NCBI GenBank assembly: GCA_003218305.1 | Contig: QHMY01000046.1 | Coordinates: forward strand, 1 to 53,088 | Origin: Verrucomicrobiota bacterium | GTDB taxonomy: Bacteria; Verrucomicrobiota; Verrucomicrobiia; Chthoniobacterales; UBA10450 | Direction of reading: 5' to 3' | DNA: 53,088 nucleotides | Part shown: positions 1 to 6,980 of the stretch, one piece after another | Position numbering within the stretch: the first letter of the stretch is position 1 | How the letters are laid out: every line of letters starts with the position of its first letter | The notes under the pieces: generated by a model | Seen by the model: only the letters and a program-made list of their open reading frames with translations | Database searches by the model: none | Told to the model about the DNA's origin: nothing | Made by a program: the position numbers and the translations under genes

Positions 1-1
1 A

Positions 2-505
2 GCGATCTCGGCGCCCGAAACGCCCGCGGCAGCCGTGGTGGAAGCCGGGCAGGAAGCGAAAGTAGCCCCCGTCGTCACAGCCCCGACGGCCGAGAAGCCC
101 GTCGACGTCCCGCTACACGCTACGCCCGAGATCCGTGAGAAAGGGGATGCCAAGGCCGTCGTCGCCGAGGTCAACAAACTACCCGGGGTCAAAGCTTGCG
201 CCTTCACTTTTGGCGATGGTCTCAGTCTCGCTGGAAGTTTACCGGCCGAATATGAAACGGACGGGCTTTGCGCCATGGCCCCGTCGCTGATGCAGCGCCT
301 CGAAAACCATATGGTGGAAACCAAACTCGGCGAGCTCCGAGGAATGACGCTTACCTGCCTTAAGGGCGCCGTGACCTTTTTCATGCACGAAAATCTTTGC
401 CTCGCCGCGCTTCATTCAGGCGGCGACCTCACCACTGAGGTGCGGGAGAAACTCTCCCGCATCGTCCAGGAGCTTTCACGAAAGTATACGCACCACCCAG
501 TCTAG
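2..505 (+). CDS. Roadblock/LC7-domain protein (5' end outside window)
   Basis: The frame is open to the left window edge, so the GTG at 35 is probably internal and the gene is 5'-truncated. The visible part starts with an Ala/Pro/Val-rich low-complexity linker (about 45 residues) followed by a Roadblock/LC7-like fold of about 110 residues (GVKACAFTFGDGLSLAG region, then the helix with LMQRLENHM and a final amphipathic helix). Roadblock proteins such as MglB are small dimeric regulators (often GAPs or scaffolds) of MglA-type GTPases. It lies 12 bp upstream of an mglA-like gene and is probably cotranscribed with it. The domain call is from fold pattern and context; the N-terminal architecture cannot be seen. 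Confidence 0.7.
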   Translation, partial: AISAPETPAAAVVEAGQEAKVAPVVTAPTAEKPVDVPLHATPEIREKGDAKAVVAEVNKLPGVKACAFTFGDGLSLAGSLPAEYETDGLCAMAPSLMQRLENHMVETKLGELRGMTLTCLKGAVTFFMHENLCLAALHSGGDLTTEVREKLSRIVQELSRKYTHHPV

Positions 506-517
506 AAGGATTTTCCC

Positions 518-1189
518 ATGTCGATCATCAACTACGCCAGTCGCGAAATTCAGTTCAAAATTGTCTATTACGGTCCCGCCCTTTGCGGCAAGACCACTAA
601 CCTGGCGTACATTCACCAGCGGATTAATCCCGAAAACCGGGGCGACCTGGTCTCGCTCGCCACCGCGGCGGATCGCACCTTGTTCTTCGATTTCCTGCCG
701 CTGAACGCTGTTGTCATCAAGGGGTTCGTCACGAAGTTTCAGCTCTACACCGTCCCGGGCCAGGTCATTTACAACGCGACCCGTCAGCTCGTCCTGCGCA
801 GTGTGGACGGCGTCATTTTTGTGGCCGATTCGCAATGGGAAAAAATGGAGGAGAACGTCGAAAGCTTCAAGAATCTGGAAGACAACCTCGCGAAGCAGAA
901 TATCTCGATCGACGAGATTCCCTACGTCCTCCAGTACAACAAGCGCGACTTGGACAACATCGCGCCGGTCAATTACCTCGAGTACGTCCTGAACAACCGA
1001 AAACGGCGAGTGCAGAGTTTTGAAGTCATCTCCAGCACCGGCCAGAACGTTTTTGCCTCGCTCAACGCGGTCTCGCAAATTCTCCTGCACAAGTTCAGCA
1101 AACAAAGCGACGTCCCGAAGACGCCGCCTGCGCCAGTCGTGATCCCGGTGGAACCTCCAGCCCGGCAGAAACAGAACGCCAGCGTATGA
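518..1189 (+). CDS. mglA: MglA-type small Ras-like GTPase
   Basis: A 223-aa cytoplasmic GTPase. The P-loop GPALCGKTT is at residues 19-27, the switch II motif is TVPGQ (78-82) in place of the Ras DTAGQ, which is characteristic of MglA, and the base-recognition motif NKRD is at 141-144. The N-terminus and the LFFDFLP segment (about 55-61) closely follow the Thermus/Myxococcus MglA pattern. MglA proteins mark a cell pole and control polarity, motility or surface machinery, switched by Roadblock GAPs. Here there is an extra Pro-rich tail of about 23 residues (200-223). The stop overlaps the ATG of the next Roadblock gene (ATGA), implying translational coupling. Function in polarity is inferred from the family. 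Confidence 0.92.
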   Translation: MSIINYASREIQFKIVYYGPALCGKTTNLAYIHQRINPENRGDLVSLATAADRTLFFDFLPLNAVVIKGFVTKFQLYTVPGQVIYNATRQLVLRSVDGVIFVADSQWEKMEENVESFKNLEDNLAKQNISIDEIPYVLQYNKRDLDNIAPVNYLEYVLNNRKRRVQSFEVISSTGQNVFASLNAVSQILLHKFSKQSDVPKTPPAPVVIPVEPPARQKQNASV

Positions 1190-1653
1190 ACGCGATTCCC
1201 TGCCTGACCATAGAAGACGTCGCCAATCTCGACGGCATTCTGGGCGCATTTCTGGCCAAAGCCGAAGCGGACCTGACCGTTGTAATCGATCGCGGCGGGA
1301 ACGTGATTTCGCAATTCGGCGACATGACGGTGATGGACGTCACCATCATTGCTGCCCTCGCAGCGGGTTCATTCGCCGCCACCAAAGAACTCGCGCGCCG
1401 CATCGGCGAGGTGGAGTTCAATGCGCTTTATCATCAGGGAAACGGGAACCATATTTTCATGAATTCGGTCGACGACGACACGATCATGATCACCGTGTTC
1501 GGGCGCCGAACCACCGTCGGTTTGGTGCGATTCCATTCCTCGAGCACGGCCCAAAAAGTCGCCGAGCTTCTAAAAGCGCTCTCGAGCGGCGGTCACGGCT
1601 TTTCCTTCGACGCCTCGGACGTTACCGCCACCCCCGTCTTCGCCGATCAATAG
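1186..1653 (+). CDS. Roadblock/LC7-domain protein, MglB-like
   Basis: A 155-aa protein made almost wholly of one Roadblock/LC7 domain: LTVVIDRGGNVISQFGD (strand-turn-strand with the typical D-x-G-G-N), a long helix with AALAAGSFAATKELARRIG, and a second strand pair with IFMNSVDDDTIMITVFG, then a C-terminal helix. It is fused to nothing. It overlaps the mglA-like gene by 4 bp, so the two products are very probably partners; in known systems MglB homodimers accelerate GTP hydrolysis by MglA. Whether this or the upstream Roadblock protein is the GAP cannot be told from sequence. Confidence 0.88.
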   Translation: MNAIPCLTIEDVANLDGILGAFLAKAEADLTVVIDRGGNVISQFGDMTVMDVTIIAALAAGSFAATKELARRIGEVEFNALYHQGNGNHIFMNSVDDDTIMITVFGRRTTVGLVRFHSSSTAQKVAELLKALSSGGHGFSFDASDVTATPVFADQ

Positions 1654-1667
1654 ATTCAGAGTGCCTG

Positions 1668-1691
1668 ACTTCGGTGGTCCGAAGTTTGATT
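1668..1691. terminator. Hairpin between convergent genes
   Basis: A 7-bp perfect stem (ACTTCGG / CCGAAGT, loop TGGT) at 1668-1685, followed by TTGATT on the + strand. It lies between the end of the MglB-like gene (1653) and the end of fabF (1733, - strand). The T-tract is weak, so a rho-independent role is only likely. Confidence 0.45.
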
Positions 1692-1732
1692 CGGATCCCT
1701 GGGCGGGCCGACCGAGTGGCGTGTAGATCTGC

Positions 1733-2983
1733 CTACCCGGTGAACTCGGCGGCGACGAGGGTTGCGTTATGACCGCCGAAGCCAAAGGAATTGTTGATCA
1801 CGACGCGCACCTTCTTTTCGCGGGCGACCTTTGGCGTGTAATCCAGATCGCATTCCTCGCCGGGGTTCTCGAGGTTAATGGTCGGGGGGATGACCGAGTC
1901 GCGGATGGTGAGCGCGCAGGCCGCCATCTCGACCGCGCCGGCCCCGCCCAACAAGTGGCCGGTCATCGACTTGGTCGAACTGATCGCAACCGTCCGGGCG
2001 TGTTCGCCGAAGACCGTCTTGATTGCGCGCGTTTCGCACACATCGCCGAGATCGGTCGAAGTGGCGTGCGCATTCACGTAATCCACCTGGCTCGGATTGA
2101 TCTTCGCGTGATCGAGCGCCATCCGCATCGCCCGGACGGCGCCCTCGCCATCGGGCGGCGGTGCCGTCATATGGTGAGCGTCCGCGGAAAGTCCGTATCC
2201 GAGCAATTCGCAATATATCTTCGCACCGCGGGCCTTGGCATGTTCCAACTCTTCCACCACCACGACGCCGGCCCCTTCGCCCATGACAAATCCGTCACGG
2301 TCGCGATCCCACGGCCGTGACGCTGCATGCGGATCGTCGTTGCGGGTGCTGAGCGCCTTCATCGACGAGAAAGCAGCCATGCCGACCTGAACAATGGACG
2401 CTTCGGAACCGCCGGCGAGAAATATGTCCGCGTCGCCGAACTTAATGATCCGCCACGATTCACCGATGGCGTTATTCGAAGTCGCGCACGCCGTAACGAT
2501 GCAAAAGTTTGGGCCCTTCAAGCCGAATTCCATCGAAACCAAACCGCTTCCCATGTTGCTGATCAGTGCCGGGATGGTGAAAGGGGAAACGCGGGAGGGC
2601 CCTTTCGCGAGCAGGATGCCGTGCTGATCTTCGAGGGTTTTCAGGCCGCCGATGCCGCTGCTCACGATCGCGCCGAAGCGGGTCCGGTCGACCTTTTCCA
2701 TATCGACGCCGCAATCGGCCATCGCCATTTTCGCCGCCGCCATGGCCAGTTGCGAAAAACGGTCGGTGCGTCGGGCGTCCTTCGGATTCTTGAAATAGTT
2801 TTTCGGATCGAAGTTACGAACTTCACCGCCGATTCGGCAGTCGTAATTCGTCGTATCGAAGGCCTGGACCAGCTCAATCCCGCTGACCCCGTTTTTCAGG
2901 TTGTCCCAGAAAGTGTCAACGTCGTTGCCCACCGGCGTGATCACGCCGAGACCGGTGATAACAACTCTGCGATCTTTCATCAC
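1733..2983 (-). CDS. fabF: Beta-ketoacyl-ACP synthase II
   Basis: A 416-aa condensing enzyme of type II fatty acid synthesis: it joins malonyl-ACP to acyl-ACP with loss of CO2 in the cytoplasm. The Cys-His-His triad is intact: Cys166 in the ACATS motif, His306 in NAHATST and His343 in TGHLLG, with the conserved Lys338 five residues before it. The C-terminal GFGGHNATL motif is present. Length is normal for FabF. Its ATG overlaps the stop of the upstream guaB3-like gene by 4 bp, and it is the last gene of the six-gene minus-strand unit starting with exbB. It lacks neighbouring acpP or fabG, which usually accompany fabF. Confidence 0.96.
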   Translation of the reverse strand: MMKDRRVVITGLGVITPVGNDVDTFWDNLKNGVSGIELVQAFDTTNYDCRIGGEVRNFDPKNYFKNPKDARRTDRFSQLAMAAAKMAMADCGVDMEKVDRTRFGAIVSSGIGGLKTLEDQHGILLAKGPSRVSPFTIPALISNMGSGLVSMEFGLKGPNFCIVTACATSNNAIGESWRIIKFGDADIFLAGGSEASIVQVGMAAFSSMKALSTRNDDPHAASRPWDRDRDGFVMGEGAGVVVVEELEHAKARGAKIYCELLGYGLSADAHHMTAPPPDGEGAVRAMRMALDHAKINPSQVDYVNAHATSTDLGDVCETRAIKTVFGEHARTVAISSTKSMTGHLLGGAGAVEMAACALTIRDSVIPPTINLENPGEECDLDYTPKVAREKKVRVVINNSFGFGGHNATLVAAEFTG

Positions 2984-4158
2984 CGGCTGCCCATTCCAAC
3001 GCTTTGCACTGTCTGGAACAGTTTGCCTTCGGTCTTAATGGAAGGGGCGATAATGATTTCGGTTTGCTGAAATTCGGTAATCGTCCGCGCGCCGACGTTG
3101 CCCATGCAGGTGGTGATCGCGCCGACCAGGTTTTGGCTTCCGTCGTCCACTTCGGCTGGGCCGAAGAGAATCTGATTCAACGAGCCGGTGGCGCCGACTT
3201 TAATGCGGGTGCCGCGCGGCAGGTTCGCGTGCGGCGTAGCCATGCCCCAATGATATCCGCAGCCTGGCGCTTCGTGCGCCTTGGCAAAAGCGCTGCCGAC
3301 CATGACTGCGTCCGCGCCGCAGGCGAGAGCTTTGCAAACGTCGCCGCCCTTGCTCATTCCGCCGTCGGTAAGAATCGGAACGTAGCGCGCCGTTTTCTTG
3401 AAATAGGCATCGCGCGCCGCGGCGCAATCGACGGTCGCCGTTACCTGGGGCACGCCCAGGCCGAGAACGCCGCGTGAAGTGCAGGCTGCTCCTGGCCCGA
3501 CGCCGATAAGCACGGCCGCGGGACCGCACTCCATGATCTCCAGCGTGACATCGTAGCCGACGGTGTTTCCGACAATGACGGGAATTTTCATTTCGCGACA
3601 AAACTTCTCGAGATCGAGCGATTTGTACTCGGATGAAACGTGGCGGACGGTGGAGACGGTGCTTTGGACGACGAAAACATCCGCCCCGGCTTCCTGCGCA
3701 ATTGCTCCGAATTCCACGGCCCGTTGCGGAATGGAACTGACGGCCGCAGTGGCGCCGGCGTCCTTCATTTGCCGAATGCGCGCCGCGATCAAATCTTGCT
3801 GCACCGGCTCCTGGTAAATTTTTTGGAGCAACCCCGTAATTTCCGCTTTGTCGGCGTTGACAATTTTCTGGAGAACTTCCTGCGGATTCTTGTAGCGAGT
3901 TTGGACGCCTTCGAGGTTCAGTACCGCCAGGCCGCCCAGCTTGCTCATCTCAATCGCGAACCGGACATCCACCACGCCATCCATGGCGCTGGCCAGGATG
4001 GGAATCTTGAAATCAAGCGGCTCGGCGTCTCGTCGAGGCAAACGCCAGGCGATGTCGACTTCGTTCGGATTGATCGTGATCCGCCCTGGCACAAGCGCGA
4101 TCTCGTCGAACCCGTAGGTGACGCGTGCTTTTCGATTTCGGCCTATCCACATTCCCAT
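2980..4158 (-). CDS. GuaB3-type IMP dehydrogenase family protein
   Basis: A 392-aa TIM-barrel protein of the IMPDH/GMPR family. The catalytic loop GVGPGAACTSR (219-229) contains the nucleophile Cys226, and DGGMSKGGDVCKALACGA forms the phosphate-binding region. The CBS tandem of classical GuaB is absent and the length matches the GuaB3 subfamily known from cyanobacteria and actinobacteria, which has been reported to act on IMP. Its role in making XMP is therefore probable but not certain; it could instead be a GMP reductase-like enzyme. It sits between a zinc-ribbon membrane protein (2-bp gap) and fabF (4-bp overlap). Confidence 0.85.
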   Translation of the reverse strand: MGMWIGRNRKARVTYGFDEIALVPGRITINPNEVDIAWRLPRRDAEPLDFKIPILASAMDGVVDVRFAIEMSKLGGLAVLNLEGVQTRYKNPQEVLQKIVNADKAEITGLLQKIYQEPVQQDLIAARIRQMKDAGATAAVSSIPQRAVEFGAIAQEAGADVFVVQSTVSTVRHVSSEYKSLDLEKFCREMKIPVIVGNTVGYDVTLEIMECGPAAVLIGVGPGAACTSRGVLGLGVPQVTATVDCAAARDAYFKKTARYVPILTDGGMSKGGDVCKALACGADAVMVGSAFAKAHEAPGCGYHWGMATPHANLPRGTRIKVGATGSLNQILFGPAEVDDGSQNLVGAITTCMGNVGARTITEFQQTEIIIAPSIKTEGKLFQTVQSVGMGSR

Positions 4159-4160
4159 GG

Positions 4161-4400
4161 CTATATTTGTTCCGGTTTAAATCTTTCGTTCAAGCTTCCG
4201 CAGCGTGGACACCGCGGGAGCGCAGCAGGCGTTCGATCTTCAAACTCAAACGCGCAAATCACGCAACGCAAACGATAGCGCAAGGCGCGGCGCTCGCGTC
4301 GGCGACGATTCCACTCACCAACTATCCAGAGGAGGAAAACTGCCGCAAGAAAAACCAGCAGATAGATCGTGACCAGTGCGGACAGGCTGACTCGAATCAC
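4161..4400 (-). CDS. Small membrane protein with C-terminal zinc ribbon
   Basis: A 79-aa protein with one N-terminal transmembrane helix (about residues 7-28), a basic stretch (NRRRRERR, 31-38) that should stay in the cytoplasm, and a C-terminal C-x2-C ... C-x2-C zinc ribbon (Cys46, Cys49, Cys64, Cys67). Function unknown. Its ATG overlaps the stop of the TonB-like gene by 4 bp and it ends 2 bp before guaB3, so it is clearly part of the operon. It is short and would be missed by strict length filters, but the overlaps and the four cysteines argue that it is real. Confidence 0.72.
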   Translation of the reverse strand: MIRVSLSALVTIYLLVFLAAVFLLWIVGEWNRRRRERRALRYRLRCVICAFEFEDRTPAALPRCPRCGSLNERFKPEQI

Positions 4401-5188
4401 GGCGCCACTCTTTCAGCCGCCGCGGATGGCACGATAACGTCGTTTCCCCATTCGATGTCGGCCACTCCCCAAACCAATTCCTTTGGAGCTTCGGTGGTCG
4501 GTTGGCGGGACGAGAAATGCGAGAGCGTCAGATATTTTCTCGCTTGTTCGTCGAGGGCGGCGTCGCCGGACGATCTCTCGATAAAGCAGTGCCGGACCAT
4601 GCCGCTTCCATCCACGGCGACCCGAAACTGAGCGGCTTGCATTGATTCGCGACCGGTTGCCGTGAATTTCATTGGCGGACTTTGCAGGGCGCCGAGCGTT
4701 TCGAGTTCAGTCGACAGGAGCACGGTGGTTGAGGTGGCCGTCGTCGCCATTTGCGGAGGGGCAGCGAGCGGGCCGACCGGGCCCGGCGGTTGCGAGCTGG
4801 GGACCGCTGGGTCCGGAGGGAGGGGTGGGATCTCTTTAAGCGCCGGTTGCCGGGTCAGGTAGGAGGGGGCGTGTTGGATCGTAGGCAGTGCGAGCGACTT
4901 TCCATCAGCTGGCGGTTGGGTGGTGGAAGCCAGCGCCGGATCTTCGGCTTCGAGCCACCGCAACAGCACTTGCCCTTCTTCCGTGCCCGGCGCGATGAGC
5001 GTGACCCGCCCGGGCGGGGGGAGAAGGGCCACGGCTGGCGGATAGATGATTTGGAAAACGTAGAAACAGAACGCGTGCCCCAGGAAAGAGGCGGTGATAA
5101 ATCCGGCGAGCGCCAGTCGTCGCCGGCGAGGCTGATCCCAGGCGAAGATGAGATTGAAATCGCTCTCGGAACGCAGGGGAGTGCTCAC
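4397..5188 (-). CDS. TonB-like energy transducer
   Basis: A 263-aa protein with a short basic cytoplasmic N-terminus, one transmembrane helix (about 25-49), a Pro-rich periplasmic spacer (about 95-150, many PP and PLPPDP blocks) and a C-terminal TonB-type domain with the signature Q-A-x-F-x-V then DGSGMV and SSGDAALDEQA. TonB couples the proton-driven ExbB-ExbD motor to outer-membrane receptors. ExbD and ExbB are directly upstream (4-bp overlap with exbD), so all three should form one complex. No TonB-dependent receptor is in the window, so the substrate is unknown; a TolA-like envelope role is the alternative. Confidence 0.82.
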   Translation of the reverse strand: MSTPLRSESDFNLIFAWDQPRRRRLALAGFITASFLGHAFCFYVFQIIYPPAVALLPPPGRVTLIAPGTEEGQVLLRWLEAEDPALASTTQPPADGKSLALPTIQHAPSYLTRQPALKEIPPLPPDPAVPSSQPPGPVGPLAAPPQMATTATSTTVLLSTELETLGALQSPPMKFTATGRESMQAAQFRVAVDGSGMVRHCFIERSSGDAALDEQARKYLTLSHFSSRQPTTEAPKELVWGVADIEWGNDVIVPSAAAERVAP

Positions 5189-5589
5189 TTGGAAGGAGTA
5201 GTGGCCAGGGCCACCGAGGCAATCCCGTGTTCGAGGGCCAGATTCGTGACTTCAACCACGAGCGTGTAGGGAGTGAGTCGATCCGCTTTGATGATGATCG
5301 GCCGTCCTTCTTTCTTCGCCGCGTCGAGGTGAGGTCCGAGTTGTTCAAGAGCAATCTTTTGATCGCGAAAATAAATCGCCGGCACGGCCCCGCCGGTGAT
5401 GCTGATAATTTGCGGATTGATTTGCGGCCCGAGGGTGAAGCGGGAGAGGGGCACCGAAACGGAGATGCCAGGTTGGAGGATGAAGTTCGAGCTCAGGAGC
5501 AAAAAGAAAATCAGGAGGAAAACGACATCCAGCATCGGAATGACGCCAAGCCAGCCGAAATGGTATTCCTTCGTTCGGGAAAGCTTCAT
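5185..5589 (-). CDS. exbD: ExbD/TolR-family biopolymer transport protein
   Basis: A 134-aa single-pass inner-membrane protein. The essential membrane aspartate is Asp21 at the start of the helix (MLDVVFLLIFFLLL). A periplasmic domain follows, containing the typical (I/V)IKADRLTPYTLVVEV segment near residues 98-112. It forms the plug of the proton channel with ExbB. It overlaps the TonB-like gene by 4 bp and follows exbB by 30 bp. TolR cannot be excluded on sequence, but the adjacent TonB-like gene favours ExbD. Confidence 0.9.
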   Translation of the reverse strand: MKLSRTKEYHFGWLGVIPMLDVVFLLIFFLLLSSNFILQPGISVSVPLSRFTLGPQINPQIISITGGAVPAIYFRDQKIALEQLGPHLDAAKKEGRPIIIKADRLTPYTLVVEVTNLALEHGIASVALATTPSK

Positions 5590-5619
5590 ACGGTGCGCGG
5601 CCGGCCGGCCGACGAAAAC

Positions 5620-6279
5620 CTAGCGGCCCTTTTCTTCAACCGGCGCCTGGAAAGTGATGATGTCGCTCATCGGCTCGCGGTCGGTCAACATATGGACCAC
5701 TTCGATTCCCGCGCGCTCCATTTCGTGCATCAAGCTGTTCACTCGGGAGGAAAGGTAGCTGTAAGCCACGAAAGTCGGCGTCGCGACTACGAGCCCGGCC
5801 GCGGTGGTCAGCAGGCTCTTGTAAACGCCGTTGGAAAGCTCCGTCACGGTCGCATATCCGCCGTTGGAGGAGAGCGTTCCAAACGCGTCGATCATTCCCG
5901 AAACGGTGCCGAGCAGGCCGAGCAGTGGCGCCAGATACGCCAGAGTCGCAAGGACCCCGAGAAAACGCTCCAGTTTCGGCACTTCCAGTTGCCCCGCTTC
6001 CTGCACGATCTCCCGGAGCTCCGCGCGGGAAGCTTCATGGTGAATGATTGCGGCGTGAATGACTCGCGCGACCGGCCCTGGGGTTCCGGCTGATTCGTGC
6101 AGGGCTTCGGCGAAATTGCGGCGCTGGACCAGGTTGGAGAGTCCCTGCAAAAACTCGCCCACGTGGATGGTGGCGCGATGCAAATAGAAGAGCCGCTCGG
6201 CGAAAACCGCGATGGCAATGACGCTGCAAGCCAGGATGGGCCACATCAGCAACCCACCCTTCTGGATGTAGTCGATCAT
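5620..6279 (-). CDS. exbB: ExbB/TolQ/MotA-family proton channel
   Basis: A 219-aa inner-membrane protein with three transmembrane helices (about 10-32, 106-128 and 150-172) and a large cytoplasmic loop between the first two, the ExbB/TolQ topology. The PLLGLLGTVSGMIDAF stretch is the family signature. It forms the pentameric channel that uses the proton gradient to power ExbD and TonB. It is the first gene of the six-gene minus-strand unit, and its promoter should lie in the 220-bp divergent gap before mraZ. Confidence 0.92.
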   Translation of the reverse strand: MIDYIQKGGLLMWPILACSVIAIAVFAERLFYLHRATIHVGEFLQGLSNLVQRRNFAEALHESAGTPGPVARVIHAAIIHHEASRAELREIVQEAGQLEVPKLERFLGVLATLAYLAPLLGLLGTVSGMIDAFGTLSSNGGYATVTELSNGVYKSLLTTAAGLVVATPTFVAYSYLSSRVNSLMHEMERAGIEVVHMLTDREPMSDIITFQAPVEEKGR

Positions 6280-6333
6280 CTGAAGTTGTCTTAGCCGCCT
6301 TTGGTCTCTCTGGCAAGCAGCGAAGAGGGTGAA

Positions 6334-6408
6334 CAGGTTTCGGGTTCAGGGTTCAGGTGGAGCGTCCCGGGCGTCTGAACCCCGAATTCCCGACCCCTGA
6401 AACCCCTG
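6334..6408. repeat. Nested inverted repeat in the exbB-mraZ divergent gap
   Basis: Direct copies of GGGTTCAGG on the left face CTGAACCC and CCCTGAAACCCC on the right. The inner arms GGGTTCAG (6349-6356) and CTGAACCC (6375-6382) are a perfect 8-bp pair, and an imperfect outer pair surrounds them. It lies between divergent start codons, so it is not a simple end-of-gene terminator. It could be a dispersed palindromic element or a leader structure. Confidence 0.5.
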
Positions 6409-6429
6409 CAAAAGAGGCGTTAATTTTTA

Positions 6430-6459
6430 TTGACCCTTGGTATAGGAAGTGGTTACAAA
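6430..6459 (+). promoter_or_regulatory. Sigma-70-like promoter of the dcw cluster
   Basis: TTGACC at 6430-6435 and TACAAA at 6454-6459 are separated by 18 bp, a good -35/-10 pair 42 bp before the mraZ ATG. The -10 lies inside the decamer MraZ boxes, so bound MraZ would block it. This is read from sequence only. Confidence 0.6.
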
Positions 6460-6486
6460 TGGAGGGAAGTGGATCAAAATGGATTG
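6447..6486 (+). promoter_or_regulatory. MraZ operator: four 10-bp direct repeats
   Basis: Four successive decamers begin AAGTGG (6447), AAATGG (6457), AAGTGG (6467) and AAATGG (6477): exactly 10-bp period, consensus AARTGG-N4. MraZ proteins of E. coli and mollicutes bind arrays of (A)GTGG/TGGG-type boxes with 10-bp spacing in their own promoter. The array overlaps the -10 and ends 14 bp before the mraZ start, which fits autorepression of the whole cluster. Confidence 0.78.
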
Positions 6487-6500
6487 AACACCCACTGAGC

Positions 6501-6962
6501 ATGGATTCCGACTCTCAACCCCAAAAATTCTTCGCCGGCGAATTCCGTCACGCCATCGACCAGAAAAATCGGATCACCGTTCCTTCCGATTGGCGCCGCG
6601 GCGATGGCCAGGGTCAGGAATTCATCATTCTACCCGAGCCGCGCTTTCAATTCCTCCTGGTCATGGCGGCGGAAGAATTTGCCCGCCTCAGCGCCCAGGC
6701 CGAATCGGACCAGACAGTTTCCGCGCGCGATCGCCGGACCTTCTCGCGTCAGTTGCATTCGCGCGCCAAACACGCGGCCTCCGATCGCCAGGGGCGTCTC
6801 GTCCTGCCCGAAGACCATTGCAAGGAACTGGGTCTGAAAGGCGAGGTCGCGCTGGTCGGAGGCAACGGCCGTTTTGAAATTTGGAATCTGCAAAAATGGA
6901 AGCGTGCTCAAGACGAAGAGACGCCGACCTACCAGCACGTCGCCAATGTGATCGGGCTGTAG
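6501..6962 (+). CDS. mraZ: Transcriptional regulator MraZ
   Basis: A 153-aa AbrB/SpoVT-fold regulator, first gene of the division and cell wall cluster. Two MraZ half-domains are visible: GEFRHAIDQKNRITVP near residues 14-29 and the second, ASDRQGRLVLPEDHCKELGL near 93-112, each with the D-x-(Q/K)-G/N-R core. The ATG at 6501 is preferred to the upstream ATGs at 6357 and 6459 because MraZ normally starts just before F-x-G-E-F, and because the operator array lies immediately upstream. It should form a ring-like oligomer on the four decamer boxes. Confidence 0.93.
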   Translation: MDSDSQPQKFFAGEFRHAIDQKNRITVPSDWRRGDGQGQEFIILPEPRFQFLLVMAAEEFARLSAQAESDQTVSARDRRTFSRQLHSRAKHAASDRQGRLVLPEDHCKELGLKGEVALVGGNGRFEIWNLQKWKRAQDEETPTYQHVANVIGL

Positions 6963-6980
6963 GGTCGAGAGGAAGAGATA

